A stretch of DNA of 64,000 bases, from positions 13,642,501 to 13,706,500 of the forward strand of contig OZ019759.1 of the NCBI GenBank assembly GCA_947034885.2. Reading direction: 5' to 3'. Origin of the DNA: Thuidium tamariscinum (lineage: Eukaryota; Streptophyta; Bryopsida; Hypnales; Thuidiaceae). The position numbers and the translations under genes are program-made. Numbering within the stretch: the first letter of the stretch is position 1; each line of letters starts with the position of its first letter. Under the pieces are notes generated by a model. That model searched no databases. It was not told the origin of the DNA and saw nothing but the letters and a program-made list of their open reading frames with translations. Shown here piece after piece: positions 25,252 to 37,075 of this stretch.

Positions 25252-26849
25252 GTAAGTCTATCGCGCGCATCCATTTAGCCTTTTCCATTCCTAGTTGTAA
25301 GCATTGTAAACATTGAATCAATTCAATGAATAGCAGGTCTTAGGGTGCCAACATAATTGTCATTAATTATTTGGTCAATTACAGAAATTGAAGGGGATGC
25401 AATTGTACCAAGTAGAAAAAGAGGAGCCATTCTTGTGCATGATGTTTGAATGCCAACTATGAGAGCATTGTCAGGACATTGTTTAGAGTAGAAATGACAG
25501 AGAGGATTGAGTGGGTTTTTGTAATCCATATGAACATTGAGTTCTAATTAAGGCTTAGGGTCAGAGGAGAAGTTCAGACATTCTATTGTATAAATAAAAG
25601 AAATTCCCTGAGTACTATTTCAACAAAGCTTAGACATTTTCTTATATTCATTGGAACCTACAGTGGAAATTGAGAGATTTAAATATCAGTATAGGGATTT
25701 GGGTATTGGGTCTTACACCGGACTTTGCAACCATGCAATAGAGGCTCAAAAATAGACATGAGAATTCTAGAGAAGTCACTTCTCTCTTATGATGGAGCTT
25801 CATGTGATTTGTTTTTTATTCTTCAATGTATGGTTGGAAAACAATACACCCTAAATTCCATACTAAGTGTCTAGGTGTCCACAAATTTACTTCAAAATAA
25901 AAATAGGTAAAAGAACTACTATGTTGAAAGTAAATAAAAATCTGAAATAATGATAAAATCAAGCATTCACCAGGTGGTGGTAAGATACACTTCAAGAAGT
26001 GAGCTGTCAATGACTTTATAAATAGAGCAATGCCATTTTTTGGATTTACTCTACATATTTTTAAAAATATGCATAGATGCTTTCCCAAGTGCCTACGATC
26101 AAAAAAAGGAATTATAGTTGAATTTGTGTTTGAGAATTTATAAGTAATTCAATAATGATTAAAAAAATATGAACCAACTTCTGTTAGACTCTACATTCAT
26201 TTTTCTTTGATAGAAAAATATTTAAAAAATATTTTAAGCACACTAAATACACCCTAAAGCCGGATCAGTCCTAAGGTGATCGGTTTGTAAGCATCCCGAA
26301 TTCATCCAAAATCAGATTTTGGATTTTGGATCGACGAGGCAAAGTCTTGTACCCAAAATCAAGCATGCCTATGATCAAGAATAGCCTGGATCATGAATAT
26401 TCCTCGAGGAATGTTGGGAGAATTTCCTCCATACTTTCTCAAATTCTGAAGAGGCAGGGAGTCCTCACCTACCAAATTGAATGCTCTCAGAAAATTCCAA
26501 AAGTATCCGGGAATAACACAGCGGCACCCAATTGAGTGCCTTCACTGGAATCTTGAAAGTCAATGATTTCCAAAAGTTTTGTTCAGTCCCTAAGTCGGAT
26601 CCTGCGCGCCGCCTCCATTCTAGCGCGTCCCTGTTCCATCCCTCACTTTCACCACCGAAAACCAGCAATCAATAAGGACTTTGGAAGCTCCTTCCAGATG
26701 ACGATAGTGTTGGAATGGTGGCGGCTAAGGCTTTCGCTGATTTGTGCTCCGAGCTTCCTTTTCAAACTGGTTTTTGAATGCAAAATCTCCTGCTGTGACA
26801 CTCGCCTTTCACTCAGTCCTCGCCGAGGTCTCATTCACTCTTGTTGCAG
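25252..26849. other. Spacer, no gene seen
   Basis: AT-rich up to about 26260, then more GC-rich. It holds a small palindrome around 26306-26326 and a half copy of the GTCGGATCC core at about 26584. Confidence 0.45.
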
Positions 26850-29800
26850 ATGGCGAGGACTACCAGGAGCCGGGCGCGAGTTGGAGAGAATCCTGATGAG
26901 CAGGTGGCGCAGCATGAGGTAAGACGGGCTCACCGATTCAGTTTTTCCTTGTGCACAGCTGGGAGAGAGCACAGACTTGGTGTGCGGTCTTGCAATGTGT
27001 TGCATTCTTGTAATTCGCGGTAGTGATGAGAGAGATGTGAGCCTTCAACTAAGATCTGGAGATCTGAATCCAAGAGACTATCAAGGCAAGAGTGCGCGCC
27101 AAGCCTCCGAATCCTCACTTGAGTTCCTTGTCACAAGTCTTGAGTTGCGAACGACCAAAACTCAAATTCCATTCAGTCATTCTCATGCCCGTGGGACCGT
27201 GTTGCAAATGGTGAGGACGATGCGCAGCCGACAGCAAGTTGCTGACAGTGTGGACAATGAAGAGGCGCACTATGAGGTAGCATTCTCTCAAACCCAAATT
27301 TTGTCTTATTTTTTGATGAGTTCGAGGAAGCAGGTACAGATTCATTGCCCATCTTGTGTGGCGCGAGTGCGTGAGAGAAATGGGGCACGTAGTCTTTGAG
27401 ATGAGATGGCGGTTTTAGAATAATCGCATGCCACGCTTGCGCTGTGCGTCGCAGGGTGCATCTCAGGGGGGGGGGTTTGGAACTCTACGGAGTGCGTAGC
27501 TCACGCGCACAAAGGAACTCCCTACGCGTCCTGTGCATGTCTCGGGCGCTGCACGTGGCACTCCCCTAAGCCCGCGCCACGGACGCGCCAGGTACGTTCC
27601 GTGCCCGCACAATGGACGTGCTAGGTATGTGGCAAGACGTGCCAGGTACGCTCCGTGCTCGCGTCACAGACATGCCGCGCACACGCCAGGTACGCGCCGT
27701 AGACGCGTCACGGACGCGCCAGGAGTGGGTGCCCGGGCCAGAGTGGGTGCGAGAGTGGGCGCCAGAGTAGGTGCCCGCGCCACGGTCGCGCCGAGCACGC
27801 GCCACGGACACACTGTGCCTGCGCCGTGGACGCACCAAGGATGTACCGGGAAACAAAAGTCAAGTTTTTGAGTTAGAAGCGCCGCGTCTGCGCCGTGCCT
27901 GCGCCACGGACACGCCGCGGATGCACTAAGGTCGCGTCGTGCCTGCGCCGTAGGCGCACCAGGGATGCACCGGGAAACAAAAGTCAAGTTTTCCTTCAGT
28001 ACAGACGTACGCGTAGTATTCATTAGTACTCCAAGGTCAATGTAGAATTTTTGGTGAATCCTTAAGGCGTCAGAATTCGAGTTAGAAGCGCTGCGGACGC
28101 GCCACGGACACGCCGCGGACGCGCCGTGCACGCGCTAAGGTCGCGCCACGGTTGTGCCAACCACGCGCCACAGACGCGCCGAGCCTAGACTGTGGACGCA
28201 CCAGGGATGCACCAGGAAAAAAAAGTGAAGTTCTCGTCCAGTACACGTAGTATTCATAAGCACTCTAGGGTCAATGCAGTCGAGGGTTAATTTTTGGTGA
28301 CTCCTTGAAGCTTCAGAATTCAAGTTAGAATGCGTGTATAGAAAAAAACAGTGGGCTCCGTGGGTACCACGGAGCCCACTGCAAAACCAAGTCGGATCCG
28401 ACTTGGTTTTGCGGTGAGCTCCGTGGTACCCACGGAGTTCACTGATTTTTTGAAATCGTCCTTAGTTTCCAAGAACCAAGGAGCAGGTCAGTCCGAATAT
28501 GACAAATTCTTTGAGAATCCTTAGAAATGGAAACCGAAATCGGACTCGCGCATCTTGTAACTGAGGCTTCCGTGTGATCCTTGCCGTGTATCTTCAAGTG
28601 TAGATATCTTTTGCAGTGGTTTTCAAGAGAGCTAAATTATAGCTTCATTGTAGGCAGCTCAAAAAAAAGAGTGACGTCTATGGGTAGCACGGGGCTCACC
28701 GCAAAACCAAGTCAGATCCGACTTGGTTTTTCAGTGAGCCTCGTGGTACCCGCGGAGGTCACTCTTTTTTTTGTGTCCACATTATTGTTTGAGATCGTAC
28801 GAGCGGGTCCGAGATAAAAATCCCCATAAACTTGAATCTGACATTAGTGGCGTCGAGAAATTTGTTGTTTGCCTCCCGTTGCAAATGTTGCCACGATCGG
28901 GTTTCTGAGTTCTCTCGAGTACTGATATCAGCTTATTCGATAATCTTGCAATGTTGAATCAAACCGTGACTGTAGGTACTTGTAGAAAAGGAGTGTGAGC
29001 CTTGGGTACTACGAGGCACATCGGAAAACCAAGTCGGATCCGACTTGGTTTTACGGTGTGCCTCGTGGTACCGGCGGCACCTACTCTTTTTTTTTCATTT
29101 TGAAAATTTATTGAGGTCAGTAGCTCCCGGTTGGTTCTTTTCTTGAGTTTGTGTTTTCTTCCTGTTCGAAAGAATCTTGGTTGGCACTGCAACTAACTCA
29201 CAGTGCTGCCCAAGTTTATTCTTTTAGTTCACCTTCAGGACCCTGATATCGTCACAGACGTTGACTAGATGAAGCCCTTGGTGTCTTGCTGTGGGGCTCT
29301 CAGTATTTGAATTTGTATCTCTCCGTAGCCGAAGAAGCCAGATTTGTTTCATTTTTAGCCCCCAACATATGAGATTTCACTTTAAGACTATGATCATGTT
29401 TGGCCTTCATTAGAATTTGTAAATATTTCGAGAAAAATGGGTTATTCTGGGGTACTACGAGGTGATTTTGAAAACCAAGTCGGATCCGACTGGGTTTTCA
29501 GAGTCACCTCGTAGTACCCAAGAATTCATATCTTTTTTTAACTTTTTTATTTGATTATGTTTTGATACTTACATAAATTTCTCTTTGTTCAGACTTCTGT
29601 TGCAGATAAAAGTGTTGGTAAGGAAAGTGAAGAATTGAAGCAACAGGTACACTTACAATCATAGTGGTGAATTATCTTGAAGTAATGTCTTGATTTGCTA
29701 ATGATTTTCATAAAGTGACCCCAAAGACATGATTTAAATGATAGGAAATATTTAATTTGAATTTAATTTGAAACTAGAAATTTAGCTAAATACATTGTTT

Positions 29801-30305
29801 ATATTTTATTGAATCATTTTTTTGCAAATGAATGCTAAGTTTAATCTTTTGTGTCCAGGGTGGCCAAGGACGGGGCAAGCGTCAGAAGGTTTTATCTTTA
29901 GAGGAAGAGAGTCCTGTGAAGCAGACTGTCCCTGATATGGACGTTGGTGGACCATCCAAGCCCCAGATGTGGCCACAGCTAGGGGTGTCCATTTCACTTG
30001 ACCAAAGTGATGCAAACCAAAATTTGGTGAGTTTTGATGACGTCATGGATGCTACGGAATATGCCGTTGACGCATTTGAAACAAGTGTGCTTAGTGGGAC
30101 TAGGGGCAATGGCCCATGGTTCTCATCTTTCAACTCTGAGGAAGAGTATCCCTCTGATTATGAGCTCTCCAACTCTAGTAGTGTAGAGTTTTTCGATTTG
30201 TACACAGGGGAGAGTGTGGTGAATATGGACTTGTTTCAGTCCGATGAAATCATCATCCTCAGCTCTGATGAGGATGAGGATGAGGATGTTCAAATCATAG
30301 ACTAG
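26850..30305 (+). CDS. Small acidic-protein gene, three exons
   Basis: Exons 26850-26918, 29593-29646 and 29859-30305, all phase 0 with GT/AG borders, give an open frame of about 190 codons. The start is basic (MARTTRSRARVG). The middle exon is 18 codons. The last exon has GQGRGKRQK, then a Ser/Asp/Glu-rich C terminus ending in SSDEDEDEDVQIID. I recognise no domain; basic plus acidic tails could suit a chromatin or nuclear binding protein, which is inference. The large second gap contains an alternative first exon, a GC-rich minisatellite and four palindromes. It ends 218 bp before gene 2 on the same strand; the exon at 30524 also follows an acceptor-like TAG, so joint or alternative transcripts with gene 2 are possible. 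Confidence 0.55.
27208..27276 (+). other. Duplicate first exon of the acidic-protein gene
   Basis: Starts MVRTMRSRQQ and ends in HYE before a GT at 27277. It is 69 bp long and in phase 0, exactly like 26850-26918 (MARTTRSRAR...QHE). Either could splice to 29593. Confidence 0.55.
27500..28330 (+). repeat. GC-rich, CpG-rich degenerate minisatellite
   Basis: Short units of the type 'gcgccacggacgcgcc' repeat irregularly. A longer motif, 'gatgcacc.ggaaacaaaagtcaag', recurs near 27840, 27966 and 28206. Open frames here on both strands are an effect of the repeat. This is by far the most CpG-rich stretch of the left half. Confidence 0.75.
28350..28443. repeat. Three-part palindrome 1
   Basis: The centre (28381-28412) is a perfect 32-bp palindrome around GGATCC at 28395-28400. 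Each flank (about 28351-28379 and 28414-28442) is its own palindrome around GGTACC, and the flanks also pair with each other. Confidence 0.9.
28661..28772. repeat. Three-part palindrome 2
   Basis: Outer arms AAAAAAAAGAGTGAC and GTCACTCTTTTTTTT pair. The centre is a near-perfect palindrome around AGATCC; a GGTAGC/GGTACC pair lies in the flanks. Confidence 0.85.
28985..29092. repeat. Three-part palindrome 3
   Basis: Same plan as the two copies to its left, with a centre around GGATCC near 29037-29042 and A-rich/T-rich outer ends. Confidence 0.85.
29444..29526. repeat. Palindrome 4
   Basis: Arms 'ggtactacgaggtga' and 'tcacctcgtagtacc' pair perfectly around a GTCGGATCCGAC centre. Slightly shorter than its neighbours. 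Confidence 0.85.
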
Positions 30306-30523
30306 GTGGAGTTTTGTTCTCAAAAACACTATATACCAGGCCAGGCTTTATATTTATTCAAGCTACTTCATTTTTGTAGATGTATTTGACAATCCAATTG
30401 CAAGTACTATTTTCCACTTGAAGTAAACTATTTTTCTTGTTGTTCCAACACTTTCATTGCAATTCATATTGTTTTTGTTTTCTATGAACATTCCATTTAT
30501 TGAACTTGGAATTGTTCTTCTAG

Positions 30524-33500
30524 ATGGACATTTCCCCAGCCAAAACCATGGAAGTGGAAACAATATTCGAAATGCCTTCCTCTCAAAACCAGAGACAACC
30601 AAAGATTGAGCAAGGAGAAGGAGAAGGAGAAGAAGGAGAAGACATGGACATTGTCATTCAAGACCGTCAGGAGGAGAAGGTGATGTCAGAGGAAGAACTC
30701 CGGCATATTCAAAAAGGTGATGTTGTGAAGCTTTTGGGACAACTTCGGATGAAGCCTGAGGAGGTATTTCGAATGCACATACCATTGTGCAGGCTTGTGG
30801 CAATGCCAATGGTCAGACCCGCATTGGCATCTGATATCCTGCAGCTAGAGCAAGAGTTTGCAGGTGGAGGGTACCGAGATGGTGCTGCGGTATTCTATGT
30901 GTCAGCTACAAACGAAGATGGGAACACTGAAGAGTTCACCCAACAGGAGATGGATAGTTGGGACCCCATTTGGAAGGAGAAGAATGAAGTTTTCAAACAG
31001 AAGTTCGAGTCGAAGCCAAAGCTTCAATTCTTGAAGAACTTGAAGATCTTCATTTGCGATGGGAACCACAAACGAATTGCTTGGATGAATTACATCTCTA
31101 AGCACTCGGAGGAGCACTGCAATGTCAATTCTATCATGTTAGACACGAAAGGTCGGAATGAACTTGTCATGCAAGTCATGCATGACGTAAACAAGTAAGT
31201 TCTTTCTTTCATATTGTTTCTATTTTTCAAAGAAATATTCAATTTGAATGTTGTACTTTCTTGAAGGTAGTTTAGATCTTTGGCTTATATTGCATTGAAT
31301 GGTTTTCAGGTCTGTAGAAGACTCCCACGTGAAGACGAACTTGGTACACACCTTGTACCAAATTCAGAAGTACGGAATGCTACCCATAGCAAAGTTTGCA
31401 GCTTTACTTAGGCCTATAGAGAAGAAGAGGTGCCTTGAGCACAAGGTCACTAAAAAATGGTATTCAATTCAACCCGAGGTCTTCACCTCTTTCATCTTCC
31501 GGATAAGGTCTTTCAACTTGTTTTTGATAAATATATTTTTATTTAAAAAAATCATCAATGTCCATATTGACTTCACATCTATCTGGGTTTCTTGTGCAGC
31601 AAGAAATTTCACAAGCTGCAGATGCAACTGTAAGAAGGTACATGGAGGCCACACAAGAGATTGGAAGTGTACCACTACAGGCAGCCGAAGCAATGAGGTT
31701 GGGAGCAAGGGAATGAACAAAGGCGGCCATGGTGAAGATGTTCAAATTGCTAGCGGTGGCCAACCCAGCGAACGGAGAGGACTTCCTTAAAGAGGTACAA
31801 TTCAGTAATTAGTCTCCAACTACACTTAAATTGTTCAAAAGACAGTTCAAATCCATATTGAAAAACTAACTGAAATCTTCTTGTAGGTGGAAAAGCATTG
31901 GGGCAATTACGAAGTGCCTGAAATGACTTTGGAGAAGCTCCAGTTGGTTGCCACCTGCAAGATGACTGCAAAGCACAAGACAAAGATACTTCAATGGTGG
32001 AACTCTTCTACTTTTTCACGCGAATCAAGGAAGTTGCCACCAAAACCTGTCTCCGAACTCTTACTTCCTCAATTTCTGGTGAAGTGCACTTGGTACGCTG
32101 GGGTAAGTGTTCAATATCTTTTCAAGAGTGTTTTTGATATTAGGGGAATTCCAGACCCTCTATGATGCCTTTAAAATGGCATCAGTTGGGGTCCTTCATT
32201 GAATTTGAAGGTGTACTTAGCAAAGACACACTCTACCTTTTTCCTGTAATTTTCCTGTATTTTGACACTACAATTTTTCTGAAGGTAAATGATTTTAATT
32301 AGATAACTAGACTTTAGGTACTACTTGTCACTTGAATTATAGTACCATAATCGGTTTTTCTTGCTAGCGACAAACAATAAACAATTAAGTAGTAATGGTT
32401 TATGAGTTTCTCAACTTATTAGTGAGAATGTATTTTCTTAAATATGATAGGTACTTTATATTCTAGAAGTTTGCACAATCTAATTCCTTTCATTGAATAA
32501 TAAAACACTTGGTAGTTGTTTTCATTAAAATATTTGGTAATACAACTGAACTTTTTGACTATATCCCATTTTTTAGATAGAAGATGCTGCAGTGGAGTTC
32601 TTCGACAAAATTGTAAAGGAAGACAACCTTTCCATCAACTACAACATAAAACCAGAACCAGAGCGGCTACCAGAGTACATAGAAGGATGGAGGCAAAAGA
32701 TTTGGGAACATGGCTTCATGAATTACTTCAAGGGCCAGAAGTACTTCAAGAGGGGCCAAACTTTTTCATCTCACGAAGGTTCTAACGCTGTAGTGCGCAG
32801 AGTCCTTTATCGGTATGTCATTTTCTTTACTACTTGGAATTTTGTGGCATCATTGTATACTTTGTAATTATAGAAATTCTATAGCATCATCTACTTCATT
32901 ATAAATCTTGAATTCGTATTGTCTTAGCTACTTTTCCACCCTTCAAAGGATTGCAATTTACAACTTCCATGATATATTTTGCTCTTACTCTTTCATTTTG
33001 AGATTGAACAGTGTTCCATATAACTCATTATGATTGAATTACAGGTACTTCAAGTTAGAGCTTGAAGCAAAGGGGGCCATTGCAAAACTGGACATCCCTC
33101 AATTCCTTCCACGCTTCCTCGACCGCAACTCGCCTTCATGCATGTTCAGCCCACATCAATTGCGCACCTACACTACTGCTCATTTCTTTGGCGCGGGTTG
33201 GTACTTGGACTGCACACTGGAGTTCACTCATAATTCGGAGGTTCAGCTCAAGGCATCATTGGAGGGCAAGGGGATAGTAGATTTGGAGGCTGTTGACGAG
33301 TTCATTGGCATGGATGATGATGCCAGGAGGAGGGCCATCAACAAGAGGGATGCACTGGACCGAAAGAAAGAAGTGAAGAATCAACTCATCGTGGAGGCCA
33401 AAGAGAAAAAGCAAGCGGAGAAATCAGCAAAGAAGGCAGAGAAAGAGGCGGAGAAGGCGGAGAAAGAAGTGGAGAAGGAGAAGGAAGAGAAGACTAAGGC

Positions 33501-35582
33501 CAAGGGAAAGAAGAAAGTGGAAAAGAAAGGGCAAGTCTTAGCTTCCTCCACTGTGGATCAAACACAAGGCGGAGTACCAAGGAAAGTCACCATCTCACAG
33601 CTCACTGAAGATGTCATTTCACGAGTCACACAAGCCATGGTCCTCTTCAACGATGATGTGCCAAAGACTGAGGATTTAATCCTTAATATTTGCATTGAGG
33701 ACATCGCCATGGATATGGGGGACAAAAGACAGGGTGTCTACGACGAGGTCTTGAAGTACTTGGTTAAGGTGATCTCTTCGAACATCTTTGCTAAAATTTA
33801 TTTTACTTGTTGTCAATGATATGAATGCTATGTACCAAAGTTGCTATAATAAAACATTGAAGACAAATTTCTATATGGTCTACAATTACATTTTGTATTT
33901 AAGAATTTTGTATTTGAAAAAATTAGTAAGACAAGAAGGCAGAATTTACAATTCCGTCAGATCCGACGGAATCACATAAACCTTTATTTTGTTCTGTATT
34001 TCCCTACTCAACATTACTATATTCATATGGTTTTGTTTTCTCTAGAAATTGTTGAAAATATTGAGAAATGTAATTTCTTTTTCAGCTCAGACTTTTATTA
34101 AAATGACCCTAAAATTCCTAATGTTGTACTAAATATTATGAATCTACTTTAAAAGATAGAAAAGTATGCAATACTAATATATTGAAATTCTATTGAAATA
34201 TGCTTTTGCAGATGGCAGTGGGCAAAACTCGCATGTTTGAAGGTGTCGCAAATGCAAGGGCTGGTGTTGATGTCATCTTTATTGACTGTCCAAAGAACTT
34301 GCCTGTGCTAGGCATTTCTCTTACGTCGAAGGAGGTGCCAAATTGGAATGCGGATTTAGAAGCTAATGCTTTGCAATCCGCATGCACCTTTGGAGTAGAG
34401 CATCTGCACGATGATGGATGCATCATTGTGTTTCACTCCTTCAGCATTGCATCCAGGGAAGATCTAGCAGGAGTTTGTGAAGCATTTGACTTCAAGAAGA
34501 AGAAGGACTGGCTAGGCATGAACTGCATGCATCTCACCTCGCCAATGGACACCACAAAGACGGTAATTTCAGTACAGATGCTTAAGTTTTTGTCACCTAT
34601 TTTCTTTTAAAATTCTATTCATTGATCTCTAATGTTCTTGTGTCATATATGTTGCAGACACATAAGTTTGGAGTCACTCTCCTTGTCAAGGACCTCAAAG
34701 CAAAAGGCGAATCCAAATTTTCTTTCAAGCATACTGAGATGATGAAGAAGGCTGGGGTGGATGTCGAGAATGAAGACATGCTGATGAATTACATGCATGC
34801 AGATGACATCTCCATGAATGGGAAGAAGCCATGGAGAGGCCCACGTGAAAAAGATCCAAGGTTCTTCACCCTCCTCCTTGAAGCCACAAGCAATGAAGGC
34901 GATGTCATTGTGGACTGCACGACATCCACAGGTTTGTCTTCAATTTTAATATTTCACACTTCTATGTCATTGTAACAATTTTGTCACCTCTCTAACACAT
35001 TTTTTTTACATGAATGCCCTAGGTGCTTGCATTTTGGCTTGTAGAGGAACTGGACGCAACATTCTAGCTTTTGAGGGGGACAAAGATGTTTTCAATGCCA
35101 TTTTGAAGCCCATGAAGAAGTCATCACCCTCAATGGTAGTGGCTCCAACCCCCGAGACAATAATGGACTTGACAATGGATGTGCAAGACGCGCCTATTGT
35201 GCCTCGCAAGTTTGTTCGCAAGGGAAAATCTAGTAAGTAAGTGGAAACTTCTTTTATTCTTTATTATTTTTTTTCATATCACATTTGCAAAGACTAATAT
35301 AATGTCTTCAATTTTTGCAGAGGTTGTGGATTGATCTTGAGAGAGGTCATGGAACAAAATCAAAGGCTTGTAGTTAGTCCAGAGAAGCCTTTCAAGCTAC
35401 CACTGTATGTTGAGCAGATGGCAAGTGCCTTTGCAAATTTTGGTTGTTCCAAATCAAAACAACGCAAAGACACTTACGCCCTCAATGTCTTATAGTTTAT
35501 AGATGCTTCTGCATCTGAGGGACGGGAGTCTTCAGAGTTGTCTACAGGGTCAGATTCAGTGACTGAGTCCACAGCCACTTAG
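30524..35582 (+). pseudogene. ParB-like/DNA-methyltransferase-like gene 2, full length with three lesions
   Basis: Ten exons: 30524-31194, 31310-31502, 31600-31794, 31887-32102, 32577-32812, 33045-33768, 34212-34562, 34658-34931, 35023-35236 and 35321-35582. They total 3336 bp, or 1111 codons. Five exons have exactly the length of their gene 1 partners, and the other differences are multiples of three. Residues about 85-225 resemble a ParB N-terminal domain, with RPALASDILQLEQEF and DGNHKRIAW at 179-187. A Lys/Glu-rich region spans about 600-665. The methyltransferase-like part has FIDCPKNLP near 768 in place of DPPY, and GDVIVDCTTSTG near 942-953 for FxGxG. Bacterial and phage proteins often join ParB and N6_N4_Mtase domains, so an ancient transfer is likely (inference). 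Lesions: donor AT instead of GT at 31503, TGA at 31714-31716, and TAG at 35493-35495 where gene 1 has CAA (Gln). The decay looks recent. Confidence 0.75.
33953..33974. repeat. Short palindrome with GATCC centre in gene 2 intron
   Basis: ATTCCGTCAGATCCGACGGAAT, with one mismatch, inside the intron 33769-34211. A half-decayed relative, ATTCCGTCGGATCC, lies at about 35814-35827 in the 3' flank of gene 2. Confidence 0.75.
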
Positions 35583-36234
35583 ATTCTTGAGATTGACTAA
35601 TCTCTTGAATCTTACTATTGTGTATTATTTGGATTTTATTTGGATTGGATTTGTGTGTTTTATGGCTACTTCTGGAAGTCTCGAATTTCTCTTTCTATTT
35701 ATTTGATTTTTGTTTTGAAAACATCTAAGGCAATGGCTCTTGCTAGTTCTCCCAAAACCTACACCAAAAATAAATAAATAAATAAATTTTGAGGCAAGAA
35801 GGCAACACGTACAATTCCGTCGGATCCAACAAACCCTTACATATTGACCATCCAATTCTTTCTCTTCATTATACATCTCAAAATCAATCTTCTTTCAACA
35901 ACACCTAGATTGACTTATTTAGTGAATGAGTTGCATCAAGTTAGAGTATTTCCAATTGATGCCTTTTGTGATTTCAAGGTTTGGGTATTTATGAGATATT
36001 CTTTTCTGTTTTCATTTTGCCTTCACATTCCTTAATTTATCTCTATATAAAAAAGATTTAATATTCTAAATTACAGCTAATCGACAATATAAACCTAAGT
36101 GCTTTGATTCTCACAATTAGATTTTATATCCCTACTCTTGTATATACAATGTCCATGATCATAGGTGTATGCAAAGAGAAAATGAAGAAGAAAACAAAAA
36201 GTGACTTCTGTAGTCACATCTTTGAAATAGACAT
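35583..36234. other. 3' flank of gene 2, no gene seen
   Basis: AT-rich; includes a 'tttatggcta' block also found after gene 1, in keeping with a duplication that covered gene and flank. Confidence 0.5.
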
Positions 36235-36410
36235 TATATTTTCTTCGTCGCCTAAACGTTGAAAGTCCACGATCATAGGTACTAAACTCTAATTTTTGTT
36301 ACCCTAAAATCCACGATCATAGGTGGTCAACTCAAATTTTTTTCAAAATAAATTTCCCGCTCACAAGCTCACAAGCTCCTGTTCCCCCGCTCGCTTGCTA
36401 GCAACCCTGT
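36235..36410 (+). repeat. Dispersed GCTCACA-rich terminal repeat, copy 3
   Basis: Two 'ccacgatcataggt' blocks, then CCGCTCACAAGCTCACAAGC and GCTAGCAACCCTG. Same order as 4394-4512, and about 0.65 kb past the stop of gene 2. Confidence 0.6.
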
Positions 36411-37000
36411 TAGTCACATTAGTCACAATTGAACATATCTCCCAAATTCTTTGTTTTTTCTATTTCAATTTTCTTTGAAAATCTCCAAATACTTCTAATG
36501 CATCCTAATAGAGGATATTGACATTTGAAGTTGGACAAGTGACCTCGAATTTTATTTATTTTTGGGTTGTAAGTCAAAACCATCAAAAAATTGCACAAAA
36601 TTCTAAAAGTATCATATGCTTTCAAAAATTTGTAAATAGGTGTTATATTTAATGCCAAGCACGTAAAAAAAATTTATAAAATTTTAGTTGCTTATGCAAA
36701 AGTTGTGGCTAATTTATGACATTGTAATGAATGTAACTAATGTCGTTAAGGGGCATTAGTCACATTAGTTGCAATTGAATAAATCTGCCAACATCCTTGA
36801 TTCTTCTATTCAAGTTTTTTTGTGAAATTTTTCAATAGATGCAATGCATCACAATAGAACATATTTACATATGAAATGAGACAAGTTAACTTTAATTTTA
36901 TATATGTTTGGGTTGAAAGTTAAAACGATGAAAGAATTGCAAAAAAACTCTAAAAGTGTCTAATGCCCCTATGCATTTGTAATTTTGTGAGAAGGGATTT
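36411..37000 (+). repeat. Two-copy tandem repeat, about 344 bp
   Basis: 'agtcacattagt..caattgaa' occurs at 36413 and 36757, and the following 200 bp stay similar ('attttatttat.tttgggttg.aagt'). Confidence 0.65.
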
Positions 37001-37075
37001 TAGATTATATAGAGCATATATAATAGTTCTTATGTATTTTCATTACAAGAACCCTCCAATGAATACTTACAAACA

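Noticed and set aside
27533-28131. Several long ORFs in the GC-rich stretch on both strands
   Set aside because: Low-complexity Arg/Pro/Ala products produced by the minisatellite.
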